Source: Thermocrispum municipale DSM 44069
GTDB taxonomy: Bacteria > Actinomycetota > Actinomycetes > Mycobacteriales > Pseudonocardiaceae
Direction: 5' to 3'
DNA: 64,000 nucleotides
Assembly: GCF_000427825.1 (NCBI RefSeq)
Contig: NZ_ATYT01000003.1
Span: forward strand, 236,487 to 300,486
Shown piece by piece: positions 33,778-43,408 of the stretch. The position numbers and the translations under genes were made by a program. The notes under the pieces are model-generated. The model saw only the letters and a program-made list of their open reading frames with translations, had not been told where the DNA came from and did no database searches. The number at the start of each line of letters is the position of its first letter. Position 1 is the first letter of the stretch.

Positions 33778-34215
33778 TCAGCTCCCCATGTCCCTCACTT
33801 CGGTCGCCGCCGTCAGCAGAGAACGCAATGCCGTCGACGACGTGTGGATCGTGTAAGGAAAGTAGACCACGCGCGCGCCGACTTCGCCGAGCAAGCGCTC
33901 CAGGCGCTCGGCTCGCGCGGTGCCGCGCCAGTCGTCGCCTTTGAACAGGATGTCGTAGCGCAGCTTCTTCCACGTCTCGAACTTGTCGACGAATTCGTCC
34001 TCGATCGCTTCGTCGACGTAGCGCACGCTGCGCACGATCTCGATCCGTTCCCGGAACGGCACGATCGGTGTCTTGCCCTTGGCGGCCAGCACCACCTCGT
34101 CGGTGACCACCCCGGCGATCAGGTAGTCGCACTCGGCCGCGGCGCGGCGCAGAATGTTCAGGTGTCCGATGTGGAACATGTCGTACGCGCCGGGCGCATA
34201 ACCGACGACGGTCAC
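33778..34215 (-). CDS. Cytidylyltransferase, glycerol-3-phosphate cytidylyltransferase-like
   Basis: A 145-residue nucleotidyltransferase. GAYDMFHIGHLNILRRA contains the HxGH motif, DEVVLAAKGKTPIVPFRERIEIVRSVRYVDE is typical of TagD-like enzymes, and HTSSTALRSLL takes the place of the RTEGISTT motif. GTG at 34215 has GGGAGGACC upstream and overlaps the stop of the next upstream gene. It likely makes CDP-glycerol or another CDP-alcohol used by the adjacent CDP-alcohol phosphotransferase; the polyol is unknown. Confidence 0.85.
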   Translation of the reverse strand: MTVVGYAPGAYDMFHIGHLNILRRAAAECDYLIAGVVTDEVVLAAKGKTPIVPFRERIEIVRSVRYVDEAIEDEFVDKFETWKKLRYDILFKGDDWRGTARAERLERLLGEVGARVVYFPYTIHTSSTALRSLLTAATEVRDMGS

Positions 34216-34958
34216 CGAGGTCCTCCCTGGGCGGCGTCCAGCGTTCCGGCTTCCCGGAACCACTTCACCAACGCCAGCGCGAGAAACGCGGCATTGGCGG
34301 CGAACAACAATGCGTACACCGCCCCGAAAACGGTGGGAAATCCGAATGTCAGGAAAGCGACGCAGAGCAAGCCATAATCGGTCGGCACGACCAGAATAGA
34401 CCGAACGGCTGAATGCTTTACTCCATTCGGCCTAGTGGCATTGTGGGCTCGTCGCAACAGATCGTTGAGGATCATCGCGAAGAACATCACCGCGGCCACC
34501 ACGGCGAATCCGATCGGCACCAGCAGCCACTCCGGGGACACGTCGAAGTGCCGGTAGGCGGCGATCAGCACGGCCAGGTGGAGAGCGGAGATCTTCGCCG
34601 CGTCCACCACGTGGTCGAGCCACTCGCCGGCCGCCGATCCGCCGCCGCGCAGGCGCGCCAACTGTCCGTCCGCCGCGTCGAGCGCATAGCCCACGACCAG
34701 CAGTGCGGTGACGAGGATGCCGACGGGTGGCGCGGGCGGCACCAGGGCGATGACCGCGATGCCCGCGTAGGTGAACAAGGCGCTGACGGCGGTCACCTGG
34801 TTCGGCGTCGCACCGATGCGATAGGCGGCCGCGGCCAGCACGCGCCCCGCCTTCCGGTTGACAAAACGGGAATACGCGGGAGCCCCTTTTGTGCTCTTTT
34901 GCGCGTATCGCAGTCGGCCGAGCGCCTCGACGAAGCTAAGTTCGGTTGCGACAGTCAT
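34212..34958 (-). CDS. CDP-alcohol phosphatidyltransferase family membrane protein
   Basis: A 248-residue enzyme with about six helices. The full catalytic motif D-x2-DG-x2-AR-x8-G-x3-D-x3-D is present (DAADGQLARLRGG ... GEWLDHVVD). Members transfer an alcohol phosphate from a CDP-linked donor to an alcohol. Because the next gene makes a CDP-activated compound, the pair can build a phosphodiester-linked product, perhaps a modification on the glycan or an unusual lipid. It starts at the ATG at 34958, divergent from the Wzz gene. Confidence 0.9.
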   Translation of the reverse strand: MTVATELSFVEALGRLRYAQKSTKGAPAYSRFVNRKAGRVLAAAAYRIGATPNQVTAVSALFTYAGIAVIALVPPAPPVGILVTALLVVGYALDAADGQLARLRGGGSAAGEWLDHVVDAAKISALHLAVLIAAYRHFDVSPEWLLVPIGFAVVAAVMFFAMILNDLLRRAHNATRPNGVKHSAVRSILVVPTDYGLLCVAFLTFGFPTVFGAVYALLFAANAAFLALALVKWFREAGTLDAAQGGPR

Positions 34959-35216
34959 GAGCTCTCGGTGGTCAGTTCGAACGGGACGAACAGAATGGTC
35001 GCCTACGGCGCACGAGAATGGCCTTCGACAGCTTAGCGGACAGCCCGAAACGCGGTGCGGTCAGTTCGCGCAAGACAGTTGTCCGAAGATCCATTACCGC
35101 AGTTATCGCCGGTCGGCGCGATCTTGTTACCCGCACCGGCTGCGGCGCGGGTAAGCGGTGCCGATCTGTTAGGTTGAACCGACCGTTCGGCATGGCCACC
35201 CAGGGAGAACGACGTC
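34959..35216. promoter_or_regulatory. Divergent intergenic region with leader hairpin
   Basis: This 258-bp region lies between the CDP-alcohol operon (-) and the Wzz-flippase operon (+). It contains an 8-bp inverted repeat, TTACCCGC (35127-35134) with GCGGGTAA (35147-35154), in the Wzz leader, where it could be an operator or transcript hairpin. A CAGGGAGAACGACGTC ribosome binding region precedes the ATG at 35217. Confidence 0.4.
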
Positions 35217-36710
35217 ATGGACGAGCTGCCATCGCCACGGCTCGTCGACGCGGTATGGCGGTACCGGGCGAGCTCGTTGATCATCGTCGCCGTCGCGGTG
35301 CTGCTCAGCGTCATCGTGGCGTTGATCGTCGGCGAACCGTCGCGCATGCAAGCCCGCCTGGCGCTCAAGACGCCGGACAAAGCGGGTGTGCTCGGTGTCG
35401 AGTCGGGGGAGACGGCGTTCGCGCGGTACGCCACCCAGCGCGCGCTGTTCGTGACGTCGGACAAGGTGATCGCCGCCGCGGCGAAGAAGCTCGGCGCCGC
35501 GGTGTCCAAGGAGACGTTGCGCAACGCGGTGACCGCGGAGGCGTCGGAGACCGGCGAGTCGCTGGTGCTGCAAGTGTCCGCGGACAGCCCGGACGAGGCG
35601 AGCAGGATCATGGCCGCGGTCATCGAGGCCTACCGGGACGCCTCGCGCGCGGAAGTCAGCCAACGGGTCAAGCGGCTGCTGGCCACGTTGGCCGAGCAGC
35701 GTGCGTCGATCGAGGAGCGGCTGGACGACACGCCGGAGGGCGAACAGGGCTCGGCCAACACGGAGGCGGCCGCGGTGTCGCTGGCCGAGCTGGACAAGCG
35801 GGCCACCGAACTGAAGGTCGCGGCCAGCCAGATCGGTGACGGCGTGGCGTTCGTCTACGACACCGCGCCGGACACCATGGCGCTGATGCGCTCGATCGCC
35901 AGGGACGGCGCGATCGGCCTCGGCCTCGGTGGCGTGATCGCGGTGGCGTTGGCGTGGTTCCGTGCCGACCGGGACCGGCGCGTGGGCAATCTGGGCGAAC
36001 TGGAGGCGCTGGTCGACGAACCGGTGCTCGGCGAGATCGAACAGGTCAGCAAGGACGAGGCGGCGACGCTGCTGTGGCTGGGTGCGCCGCCGTCGAAGAC
36101 CTACCGGATGGTCGCCTTCGGTGTTCAGCGAGTGATCGACGAGGGCGTCGTGATCGTCACCGGCGAACCCGACAGCGGTGTCACCACGACGAGTATCCAG
36201 CTGGCCAGCGCGCTGGCGCGAAGCGGCCTGAACGTGCTGCTGGTCGACGGGGCGGTGCGCACGCATGGGTTGTCGACCAGCATCGGTCTGGCCGCCAAGG
36301 ACTCCTACGAGCAGGACGACCATCGGGAGCATCCCGGCTTGACCGACATCGCGATGGGGACCGTGCGTCCGCAGAGCACGATGCGGGTCGTCGAGCTCGG
36401 CGAAGGCGTCACGCTCACCGTGATCCCGGCCGGTGCCTACGTCGACGGTGTGCTCGAACGGTTCAGCGTCCCGCTGCTGGACCAGGCGATCGACGAGATG
36501 CGCGCGCAATTCGACATCGTGTTGATCGACACCCCGACGCCGGCGAGCGCGCCGGAAGCGGGTGCGCTGGTCCGGGCCAGTGATGCAGCGATCGTGGTCG
36601 TGCGGCGGGATGCCGACGCGGCGGGCCTGCACCGGCTGACCGAACAGATCCGGATCGTGGGTGGCAGGGTCGCCGGATACGTGCTGACCTTCGCCACGCC
36701 CCGCGAGTGA
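35217..36710 (+). CDS. Wzz/BY-kinase-like chain-length protein with degenerate P-loop
   Basis: A 497-residue protein with the architecture of actinobacterial CpsD/Wzc fusions: transmembrane helix about 20-40, external helical domain with coiled-coil character (RVKRLLATLAEQRASIEERL), second helix about 222-245, and a cytosolic MinD-like domain. The Walker A is GEPDSGVTTTS, where the essential Lys is Val. The Walker A' is LLVDGAVR, lacking the second Asp of the usual DADLR. Walker B (IVLIDTP) remains and no Tyr-rich tail exists. It likely controls chain length or assembly structurally rather than as a kinase. The flippase start overlaps its stop. Confidence 0.88.
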   Translation: MDELPSPRLVDAVWRYRASSLIIVAVAVLLSVIVALIVGEPSRMQARLALKTPDKAGVLGVESGETAFARYATQRALFVTSDKVIAAAAKKLGAAVSKETLRNAVTAEASETGESLVLQVSADSPDEASRIMAAVIEAYRDASRAEVSQRVKRLLATLAEQRASIEERLDDTPEGEQGSANTEAAAVSLAELDKRATELKVAASQIGDGVAFVYDTAPDTMALMRSIARDGAIGLGLGGVIAVALAWFRADRDRRVGNLGELEALVDEPVLGEIEQVSKDEAATLLWLGAPPSKTYRMVAFGVQRVIDEGVVIVTGEPDSGVTTTSIQLASALARSGLNVLLVDGAVRTHGLSTSIGLAAKDSYEQDDHREHPGLTDIAMGTVRPQSTMRVVELGEGVTLTVIPAGAYVDGVLERFSVPLLDQAIDEMRAQFDIVLIDTPTPASAPEAGALVRASDAAIVVVRRDADAAGLHRLTEQIRIVGGRVAGYVLTFATPRE

Positions 36711-37930
36711 TGCGCGCCGCGGCCGGTGGCGCCGTGCGCGGGCTGCGGCGGATCTCCGCGCCGGTCGCCGCCCAGGCGGTCACCGCGGCAACCAGCCTGG
36801 GGCTGCAGATCCTGGCCGCCCGCGGCCTCGGCCTGGCCGAGTTCGGCGCGTTCGCCGTGCTGCTGGGGCTGCTCATCACGGCCTCGGCCGTCTACACCGG
36901 CTACGTCGGCGACAGCCTGGCGGTGCTGGACCGGCACGATCCCGTCGTGCGGGGCGCGCTGGTCAGCAGTGCGCTGGTGACGTGGGCGCTGGCCGCCGGT
37001 GCCGGAGCGGTGACGGTGATCGTGTTACGTGGACCGGATGCGCACCTCGCGCTGGCGTTCGCGGTGTTGGTGGTCGTGTGGTTGATGCGGGAGACCCTGC
37101 GCAGGCTGCTGATCGCTCGCATGGAGTTCACCCGGCTGCTGGGCAACGACGTGCTGTACCTGGTCGCCACCGTGATCGCCGTGGTGCTGGTCGCGATGTC
37201 CGGCTTGTCGCTGACCGGACTGGTGTCGGCGATGGCGATCGGTGCCTTGGTCGCCGTCGGCCTCGGCGTGCCGCTGTTGCCGCGCGAGGAGTTGCGGCAT
37301 CTGCGACCCGGGTGGCAGGGGATGGGGCAGCTCGCTGCGTTCGCCACGTGGCGAGCCGCGCAAGCGACGCTACGACCGCTGGCGATGTTGGCCGCGCGCG
37401 TGCTCGTCGGGGCGTTCGGGTCGCTGGCCGCGGTCGGTCTGCTCGAGGCCGGTCGGCTGGTGGTGGCCTGGCTGCAGGTGGTCGTCAACGGCGCGGGGAG
37501 CTATCTCCTGCCGCGGTTCGCCGCCGCGGAGAAGAACCCGGAGCGCGGTCGGCCACGCACGACCAGGCTCGCCGTCGCGTTGACCGGCGGGACGCTGGCG
37601 TGTGGTGGTCTGTGCGCGGTGCTCGCCGGACCGCTGGGGGAGTTGATCACCGGCGATCCGGTGCCCGGGATGCTGGTTCTCGGCTGGTCGGTGTATCTCG
37701 CGGTGTGGGCGGCCGGGTTGCCGTACGTCGCCGAGGTCGTGGCCCGGCAGCTTTCCCGCGCCACGTTCGTCGCCCGGTTCTTCGACACGGTCGTCGGGCT
37801 GGCGCTGGTCGTCGTGGCCCTGGCTTCGGCCGCGACCGTCAGTGTGGTGCCGTGGCTGATGGCGGTCGGTGGTTGCTATGCCGTGGTGCGACTGCACCTG
37901 CTGGCCGTTCGTAGCCGTCCCCGGACATGA
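36710..37930 (+). CDS. Polysaccharide flippase-like membrane protein (block 1)
   Basis: A 406-residue protein with about 12 transmembrane helices and the pattern of the polysaccharide transporter/MATE-like MOP superfamily (VAAQAVTAATSLGLQILAARGLGLAEFGAFAVLLG; FATWRAAQATLRPLAMLAARVLVGAFGSLAAVG). The ATG overlaps the Wzz stop (TGATG). It would move lipid-linked units across the membrane for the polymerase at 27483. It ends at a bidirectional terminator. Confidence 0.85.
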   Translation: MRAAAGGAVRGLRRISAPVAAQAVTAATSLGLQILAARGLGLAEFGAFAVLLGLLITASAVYTGYVGDSLAVLDRHDPVVRGALVSSALVTWALAAGAGAVTVIVLRGPDAHLALAFAVLVVVWLMRETLRRLLIARMEFTRLLGNDVLYLVATVIAVVLVAMSGLSLTGLVSAMAIGALVAVGLGVPLLPREELRHLRPGWQGMGQLAAFATWRAAQATLRPLAMLAARVLVGAFGSLAAVGLLEAGRLVVAWLQVVVNGAGSYLLPRFAAAEKNPERGRPRTTRLAVALTGGTLACGGLCAVLAGPLGELITGDPVPGMLVLGWSVYLAVWAAGLPYVAEVVARQLSRATFVARFFDTVVGLALVVVALASAATVSVVPWLMAVGGCYAVVRLHLLAVRSRPRT

Positions 37931-37931
37931 A

Positions 37932-37965
37932 TCAGGGGCGCCTCCCCGAGGGAAGACGCCCCTGA
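37932..37965. terminator. Bidirectional terminator
   Basis: A 9-bp perfect outer stem (37932-37940 with 37957-37965) and a short inner stem (TCCC/GGGA) lie between the convergent flippase and LVIVD genes. Confidence 0.85.
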
Positions 37966-37989
37966 CTGGATCTGTCGATCGGTGCGAGA

Positions 37990-39420
37990 TCAGCGCTCGC
38001 GGTAGTGCTCCTGCGTCTGGGCGTTGAGCACGTTGGTCCGGACCTTCTTGGCCGGGTCGGTGATCTTGTCGTCGATGCGCAGGACGTCGAAGCCCTTGCC
38101 GAGGTCGGACGAGTAGATGTAGCCGTTGTAGTAGTACGACGACCACGTACCGCCGCCCTCTTCAGGGTTCGCGGCCGGACCACGCTCGACGTAACCGATC
38201 TGCTTCGGGTTCGACGAGTCGGTGAAGTCCCACACCGCGGTGCCGCCCATGTACCAGGACTGCACCATGATGTCCTTGCCGGGCACCGGCAGCAGCATGC
38301 CGTTGTGCGCCACGCAGTTCTCCTCGTCGGTCTGCTCGCGATCGATCTTGAAGAAGCTGCGGAACACCAGCTTGCGCTCGTCGCCCTTGCCGACGATGTC
38401 GTAGATGCCGTCGGCGCCGAGCTCGGGGCCGATCTCCGGGTTGCAGGTGGCCGCGCCGCCGCCGCCCAGCTCGTCGGTGAAGACGACCTTGGAGGCGTCG
38501 TTGCTGAACGTGGCCGAGTGCCAGAACGCGAAGTGCTCCGCGTCGGTCACCCGGTCGATCACCTTCGGGTTCTCCCGGTCGGTGATGTCCATCAGCACAC
38601 CGTCACCCATGCAGGCGCCCGCCGCCAGGTTCTTCGACGGGTACACGGTGATGTCGTGGCAGCCCTCGGTCGGCACGCCGCCCGGCTTGTTGATGTCCCA
38701 CTCGGGGTCACCCGGGAAGCCGCCGTCCGGGAACAGCACCGGCGTGGCCACCACTTCGGCCTTGGTCGGCTTGTGCACCGGCACCTTGATGATCGAGATC
38801 AGGTCGTGCGGCGGCTGGCAGTTGGACAGCGACTCGGAAGGTGCGTACGACGACACGTAGAGGTAGACGTGGCTCTTGAACTTGCCAGGAACCAGCGTGT
38901 GGGTGTGCGAGCCACACTTCGTCTCCACCGACTTGACGTAGCGCGGGTTGCGCATGTCGGAGATGTCGAAGATGCGCACGCCCTCCCAGTACGGCTTGGT
39001 GCCGTCGTTCTGTGGCTCGGAGTTGCACGAGTCGTCGCTGCGCCGCGCGTCGACCGACAAGAACAGCAGGTTCTTGTAGACGCTCACGTCGTTCTGCGCG
39101 CCGGGGCACAGCACATTGGCCACGATCTTCGGCTTCTTCGGGTTCTTGATGTTGTAGATGGTGAACCCGTTGTAGTTGCCGACGATCGCGTGACCGTTCT
39201 TGAACGCGATATCCGTGCCGACCGCACCGTCAGCCAGCGGCTCCTGGAACGGCACGTTGGCCACGTGCTTCATGTTGGGGCTGGTGACGATCTCGTCCGG
39301 GGCAGGACCGGACGGCTCTGCCACGGCGGACGATGTGCCTAATGTCGTGCTCAGCAGCGATGCGCCAAGCGCTGCGGCGAGCGCGGCGGCACGCCAACGT
39401 CGGGTACGGGTGCCTGTCAC
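37990..39420 (-). CDS. Secreted LVIVD-repeat beta-propeller protein
   Basis: A 476-residue exported protein. GTG at 39420 is chosen because a signal peptide follows directly (RWRAAALAAALGASLLSTTL, cleavage near AVA-EP). Repeats include GFTIYNIKNPKKPKIVANV, GVRIFDISDMRNPRYVKSVETKCG, GVLMDITDRENPKVIDRV and TAVWDFTDSSNPKQIGYVERG, the LVIVD/choice-of-anchor pattern. Many Cys suggest disulfides. The exact role is not known. It begins a 484-bp divergent gap towards DUF305. Confidence 0.88.
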   Translation of the reverse strand: MTGTRTRRWRAAALAAALGASLLSTTLGTSSAVAEPSGPAPDEIVTSPNMKHVANVPFQEPLADGAVGTDIAFKNGHAIVGNYNGFTIYNIKNPKKPKIVANVLCPGAQNDVSVYKNLLFLSVDARRSDDSCNSEPQNDGTKPYWEGVRIFDISDMRNPRYVKSVETKCGSHTHTLVPGKFKSHVYLYVSSYAPSESLSNCQPPHDLISIIKVPVHKPTKAEVVATPVLFPDGGFPGDPEWDINKPGGVPTEGCHDITVYPSKNLAAGACMGDGVLMDITDRENPKVIDRVTDAEHFAFWHSATFSNDASKVVFTDELGGGGAATCNPEIGPELGADGIYDIVGKGDERKLVFRSFFKIDREQTDEENCVAHNGMLLPVPGKDIMVQSWYMGGTAVWDFTDSSNPKQIGYVERGPAANPEEGGGTWSSYYYNGYIYSSDLGKGFDVLRIDDKITDPAKKVRTNVLNAQTQEHYRER

Positions 39421-39904
39421 GGTATGTCGCCCTTCTCCCACAGTCGACGGTTCGGCGCCGACTTCCGTTGCGCACGGTACCGTTAAAGGGGACTCGATCG
39501 CGCGACTTTTTCGGTTCAGTTGTCGATACTCCGACACATTTGGCGCACATGGCCGGTGAATGCGCGATCCATCTCATCGGGTGAACACCCATTGCGGTCG
39601 AGGTGACGCCGGATTCGGTGACGGCCCGTGATCGACTCACGGTTCGACCTGCGGCAGATCGTCGGTCGACGTTGTCCGATGTGCACTCTTTAAGGTGATT
39701 GCGAATCTGTCTCCGGTGGGGCGGGGCGATTCAGTGTTCGGTCTCGGCGCAAGGAGCCGATTCTGCGAAATGTTGTGTCCGGGCCGTGGTGAAATGTCGT
39801 TGCCGCGACAATTGCGTGCGCGTTATTGACGTAGGCACGGTCGTGTGACAAGGCTGTGCGAGCCGCGCACGGTCGCGCGGGCGCGGGAGTCGGAGGAGTA
39901 TTCG
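39421..39904. promoter_or_regulatory. Divergent intergenic region, LVIVD / DUF305
   Basis: This 484-bp gap holds no convincing gene on either strand. It is more AT-rich than its neighbours (for example around 39690-39730 and 39760-39830) and must contain promoters for both secreted proteins. No conserved operator was identified. Confidence 0.45.
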
Positions 39905-40606
39905 GTGCGTAGGTGGATCGTCGTGCCGTTGGTGGCCGCGGTGCTGGCAGTGCCGGCCTGTACCGGCGACGAGGGTGATGGTGGCGGCCAGGCCGGGACG
40001 TCCGGGCCGTCGGTGATCGCGCCGGGCAAGCCGGGCGAGGACAACAAGACACTCTCGCCGGAAGAGGCGAAGTCCGCGGTGCCGAAGAGCAAGGCCAACG
40101 AGGCCGACGTCGCGTTCATGCGCGACATGGTGATGCATCATTCGCAGGCCGTCGTGATGACCGACCTGGCCAAGACGCGCGCGGCCTCCGGTCCGGTGAA
40201 GGGGATCGCGAAGCGGATCGCCGGTGCGCAGCGGGCGGAGATCGGCATGATGAACCTGTGGCTGAAGCGCCACGGTCACGAGCCACTCATGGTGCCCGGC
40301 GCCAAGGGGTATCAGGAGGGGCACGGTCACGGCGGCCACCACGGCATGCCCGATTCGCACGGCGACCACGAAGGCATGCCGGGCATGGCCACCCAGAAGC
40401 AGCTGGACGAGCTGGCCGCGGCCAGCGGGGCGAAGTTCGACGAGCTGTTCCTGAAGCTGATGATCACCCACCACGAGGGCGCGCTGACGATGTCCCGTGA
40501 GGTGCAGCGCAAGGGTTCGGACACCCGGGTGCAGGAGATCGCCGACGAGATCATCGCCACGCAGACGGCGGAGATCACCAAGATGAAGGCGATGCAGCGC
40601 GGCTGA
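39905..40606 (+). CDS. DUF305-family lipoprotein, His/Met-rich
   Basis: A 233-residue lipoprotein. GTG at 39905 follows GGAGGAG; the lipobox is AVLAVPAC. Two DUF305 halves: VAFMRDMVMHHSQAVVMTDLAKTR and ELFLKLMITHHEGALTMSREV, joined by a His/Gly/Met-rich linker (GHGHGGHHGMPDSHGDHEGM). DUF305 proteins are often associated with copper handling; the linker supports metal binding. No copper gene is adjacent. Confidence 0.9.
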   Translation: MRRWIVVPLVAAVLAVPACTGDEGDGGGQAGTSGPSVIAPGKPGEDNKTLSPEEAKSAVPKSKANEADVAFMRDMVMHHSQAVVMTDLAKTRAASGPVKGIAKRIAGAQRAEIGMMNLWLKRHGHEPLMVPGAKGYQEGHGHGGHHGMPDSHGDHEGMPGMATQKQLDELAAASGAKFDELFLKLMITHHEGALTMSREVQRKGSDTRVQEIADEIIATQTAEITKMKAMQRG

Positions 40607-40698
40607 GGCGCCACTGGCGTCGTCGCCGGCAGGACGGGGTCAGCGAGCAGACCCGCCACGCGGCGCACCTTGCGCGGCGCGGCCGGCTCGCTCCTCCG

Positions 40699-41085
40699 TC
40701 ACCCGTGCGTGATCGTGTACGACAGGTCGCCCACCGTGCCGTACGTGGTGACGACCGCTCCCTTGCTCGGCCGGAACGACTCGCGGCCGATCTCGCTCAA
40801 GTCGCTGTAGTCGCCGCCCATGACCACGATGTCCTCCGGCTGCTCGCTGGTGCCGAGACCGCCGAGCGTGTCGCACTGGCCGGGAGCGACCAAGCCGGTC
40901 GTCGTGTCGCGGCCGGGCAGATGAACAAGCGCGAGGTGCTGGCCCGCGGCGCACACCGTGATCTCGCCGGGTGCCGGTGCGGGGCTCGCCGCGGCCGATC
41001 CAGCGGTGGCGAGCATCCCGACCGCGACCAACGCACCGGCCGAGGCAACGGTGGCTGTCCGCTTCGTGAGCTGCTTGGCGCTCAT
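40699..41085 (-). CDS. Small secreted protein of unknown function
   Basis: A 128-residue exported protein (ATG at 41085 after GGGGAGGAC). The signal peptide is KRTATVASAGALVAVGMLAT with cleavage near SAAA-SP. Mature part has one Cys pair (TVCAAGQHL, PGQCDTL) and several beta-strand-like stretches (EDIVVMGGDYSDL, AVVTTYGTVGDLSYTI). No family is recognised. Confidence 0.75.
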   Translation of the reverse strand: MSAKQLTKRTATVASAGALVAVGMLATAGSAAASPAPAPGEITVCAAGQHLALVHLPGRDTTTGLVAPGQCDTLGGLGTSEQPEDIVVMGGDYSDLSEIGRESFRPSKGAVVTTYGTVGDLSYTITHG

Positions 41086-41329
41086 GCCGAATGTCCTCCC
41101 CTTGGGGCCGCACACGCGGTCCCTTTTCGTGTCTGCTGGCTGACCATCCCGCACAACGAACGTGAAGGATGTTCGGTTCAACGGCGGAGGCGGAAAGTCT
41201 TTCCCGGCTGCCGTGCGGCCCGGCCGTCGAAAACGGTGGACACGGTGAGTAATGCGTTGGGGCCGGGGACTAGCATCCGCAGTACCGCATCAACAGTTCT
41301 CAGTGATTCGCATCGTTCGAGGAGTCATC

Positions 41330-43393
41330 GTGTCCAAGCCGTACTCGCCCGCAGCTGCACCCGCCGAGCGTGTGGTGGTGCCGGCGGGCACTACGGCGGG
41401 CAGCGCGATCCGGGAGGCCGGACTACCCGGCAAGGGCCCGGAAGCGATCATCGTGGTGCGGGACGCCGACGGCGTGCTGCGCGACCTGTCCTGGACGCCG
41501 GAGACCGACGTCGAGGTCGAGCCGGTCGCGGCCAACACCGACGAGGGCCGCAGCGTCATCCGGCACTCGGCGGCGCACGTGCTCGCGCAGGCCGTTCAGC
41601 AGGAGTTCCCGGAGGCCAAACTGGGCATCGGGCCGCCGGTCAAGGACGGCTTCTACTACGACTTCGGCATCGACCACAACTTCACCCCGGAGGATCTGCA
41701 GCGGCTGGAGAAGCGCATGAAGCGCATCGTCAAGTCCGCGCAGCGGTTCTCCCGCCGAGTGCTGCCGTCGGTCGACGAGGCCAAGAGCGAGCTGGCCGAC
41801 GAGCCGTTCAAGCTCGAACTGGTCGACCTCAAGGGCGCCGACCAGCAGGAGGTGGACACCTCCGAGGTGATGGAGCTCGGCGGCAGCGAGCTGACGGTGT
41901 ACGACAACGTCGACCCGCGCACCGGCGAGACGGTGTGGGGCGACCTGTGCCGCGGCCCGCACGTGCCGACGACGAAACACATCCCGGCGTTCAAGCTGAC
42001 CAGGGTGGCGGCCGCCTACTGGCGGGGCGACGAGCGCAACCCGCAGTTGCAGCGCATCTACGGCACCGCGTGGGAGTCCCCGGAAGCGCAGGAGGAGTAC
42101 CTCGAGCTGCTGGCCGAGGCGGAGCGGCGTGACCACCGCAAGCTCGGCGCCGAGCTGGACCTGTTCAGCTTCCCCGACGAGATCGGATCCGGGCTGGCGG
42201 TGTTCCACCCCAAGGGCGGTGTGGTGCGTAAGGCGATGGAGGACTACTCCCGCCAGGCGCACGAGCGCGCGGGCTACGAGTTCGTCAGCACGCCGCACAT
42301 CACCAAGGCGAAGCTGTACGAGGTCTCCGGGCACGCGGGCTTCTACGCCGACGCGATGTTCCCGCCGATGCAGCTGGACGCCGAGTACAACCCGGACGGC
42401 ACGCTGCGCAAGCCGGGCCAGGACTACTACCTGAAGCCGATGAACTGCCCGATGCACAACCTGATCTTCCGGGCGCGTGGGCGGTCCTACCGGGAGCTGC
42501 CGCTGCGGCTGTTCGAGTTCGGCTCGGTCTACCGGTACGAGAAGTCCGGTGTGGTGCACGGGCTGACCAGGGTCCGCGGTTTCACGCAGGACGACGCACA
42601 TATCTACTGCACGCCGGACCAGCTGCAGGACGAGCTGGCGAACCTGCTGGACTTCGTGCTGAACCTGCTGCGGGACTACGGCCTGACCGAGTTCACCGCG
42701 GAGCTGTCCACCCGGCCGGAGAAGTACTACGGCAAGCTGGAGGACTGGGAGCGCGCCGAGTCCGCGCTGGAGGAGGCGCTGAAGCGGGCCGACCTGCCGT
42801 ATCGCATCGGGCACGGCGAGGGCACGTTCTACGCCCCGAAGATCGACGTGCACTGCACCGACGCGCTCGGCCGCTCGTGGCAGCTGTCCACGCTGCAGGT
42901 CGACCTGCAGCAGCCGGAGCGCTTCGACCTGCGCTACACCGCGCCGGACGGCTCCCGCCGGCAGCCGATCATGATCCACCGGGCGCTGTTCGGCTCGATC
43001 GAGCGGTTCTTCGGCATCCTCACCGAGCACTACGCGGGCGCGTTCCCGGCGTGGCTGGCTCCCGTCCAGGTGGCGGGGATCCCGATCGCCGACGAGCACA
43101 TCGAGCACCTGCAGAGCGTGGCGAGCAAGCTGCGCGAGCACGGTGTGCGGGTCCAGGTGGACGTCAGTGACGACCGGATGCAGAAGAAGATCCGCACGCA
43201 CACCACGCACAAGGTGCCGTTCATGCTGCTGGCGGGCAACAAGGATGTCGAGGCGGGCGCGGTGTCGTTCCGCTTCCGGGACGGCTCGCAGGTCAACGGC
43301 GTGCCGGTGGACACCGCGGTGAAGGCCATCGTGGAGTGGATCGCCCGCCGGGAGAACGCCTCCCCGACGGCGGAGAACGTCCCGCTGAGCTGA
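41330..43393 (+). CDS. thrS: Threonyl-tRNA synthetase
   Basis: A 687-residue class II synthetase, full length. N-terminal TGS-like domain, editing domain ([20 protein letters not shown], HxxxH), catalytic domain with [33 protein letters not shown] (motif 2 region; zinc ligand Cys), [17 protein letters not shown] and [19 protein letters not shown] (motif 3), then the anticodon-binding domain. GTG at 41330 has GAGGAG upstream. No T-box leader was recognised. The HIT gene follows 15 bp downstream. Confidence 0.98.
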   Translation: MSKPYSPAAAPAERVVVPAGTTAGSAIREAGLPGKGPEAIIVVRDADGVLRDLSWTPETDVEVEPVAANTDEGRSVIRHSAAHVLAQAVQQEFPEAKLGIGPPVKDGFYYDFGIDHNFTPEDLQRLEKRMKRIVKSAQRFSRRVLPSVDEAKSELADEPFKLELVDLKGADQQEVDTSEVMELGGSELTVYDNVDPRTGETVWGDLCRGPHVPTTKHIPAFKLTRVAAAYWRGDERNPQLQRIYGTAWESPEAQEEYLELLAEAERRDHRKLGAELDLFSFPDEIGSGLAVFHPKGGVVRKAMEDYSRQAHERAGYEFVSTPHITKAKLYEVSGHAGFYADAMFPPMQLDAEYNPDGTLRKPGQDYYLKPMNCPMHNLIFRARGRSYRELPLRLFEFGSVYRYEKSGVVHGLTRVRGFTQDDAHIYCTPDQLQDELANLLDFVLNLLRDYGLTEFTAELSTRPEKYYGKLEDWERAESALEEALKRADLPYRIGHGEGTFYAPKIDVHCTDALGRSWQLSTLQVDLQQPERFDLRYTAPDGSRRQPIMIHRALFGSIERFFGILTEHYAGAFPAWLAPVQVAGIPIADEHIEHLQSVASKLREHGVRVQVDVSDDRMQKKIRTHTTHKVPFMLLAGNKDVEAGAVSFRFRDGSQVNGVPVDTAVKAIVEWIARRENASPTAENVPLS

Positions 43394-43408
43394 CTTACGA
43401 TCAAGGTT

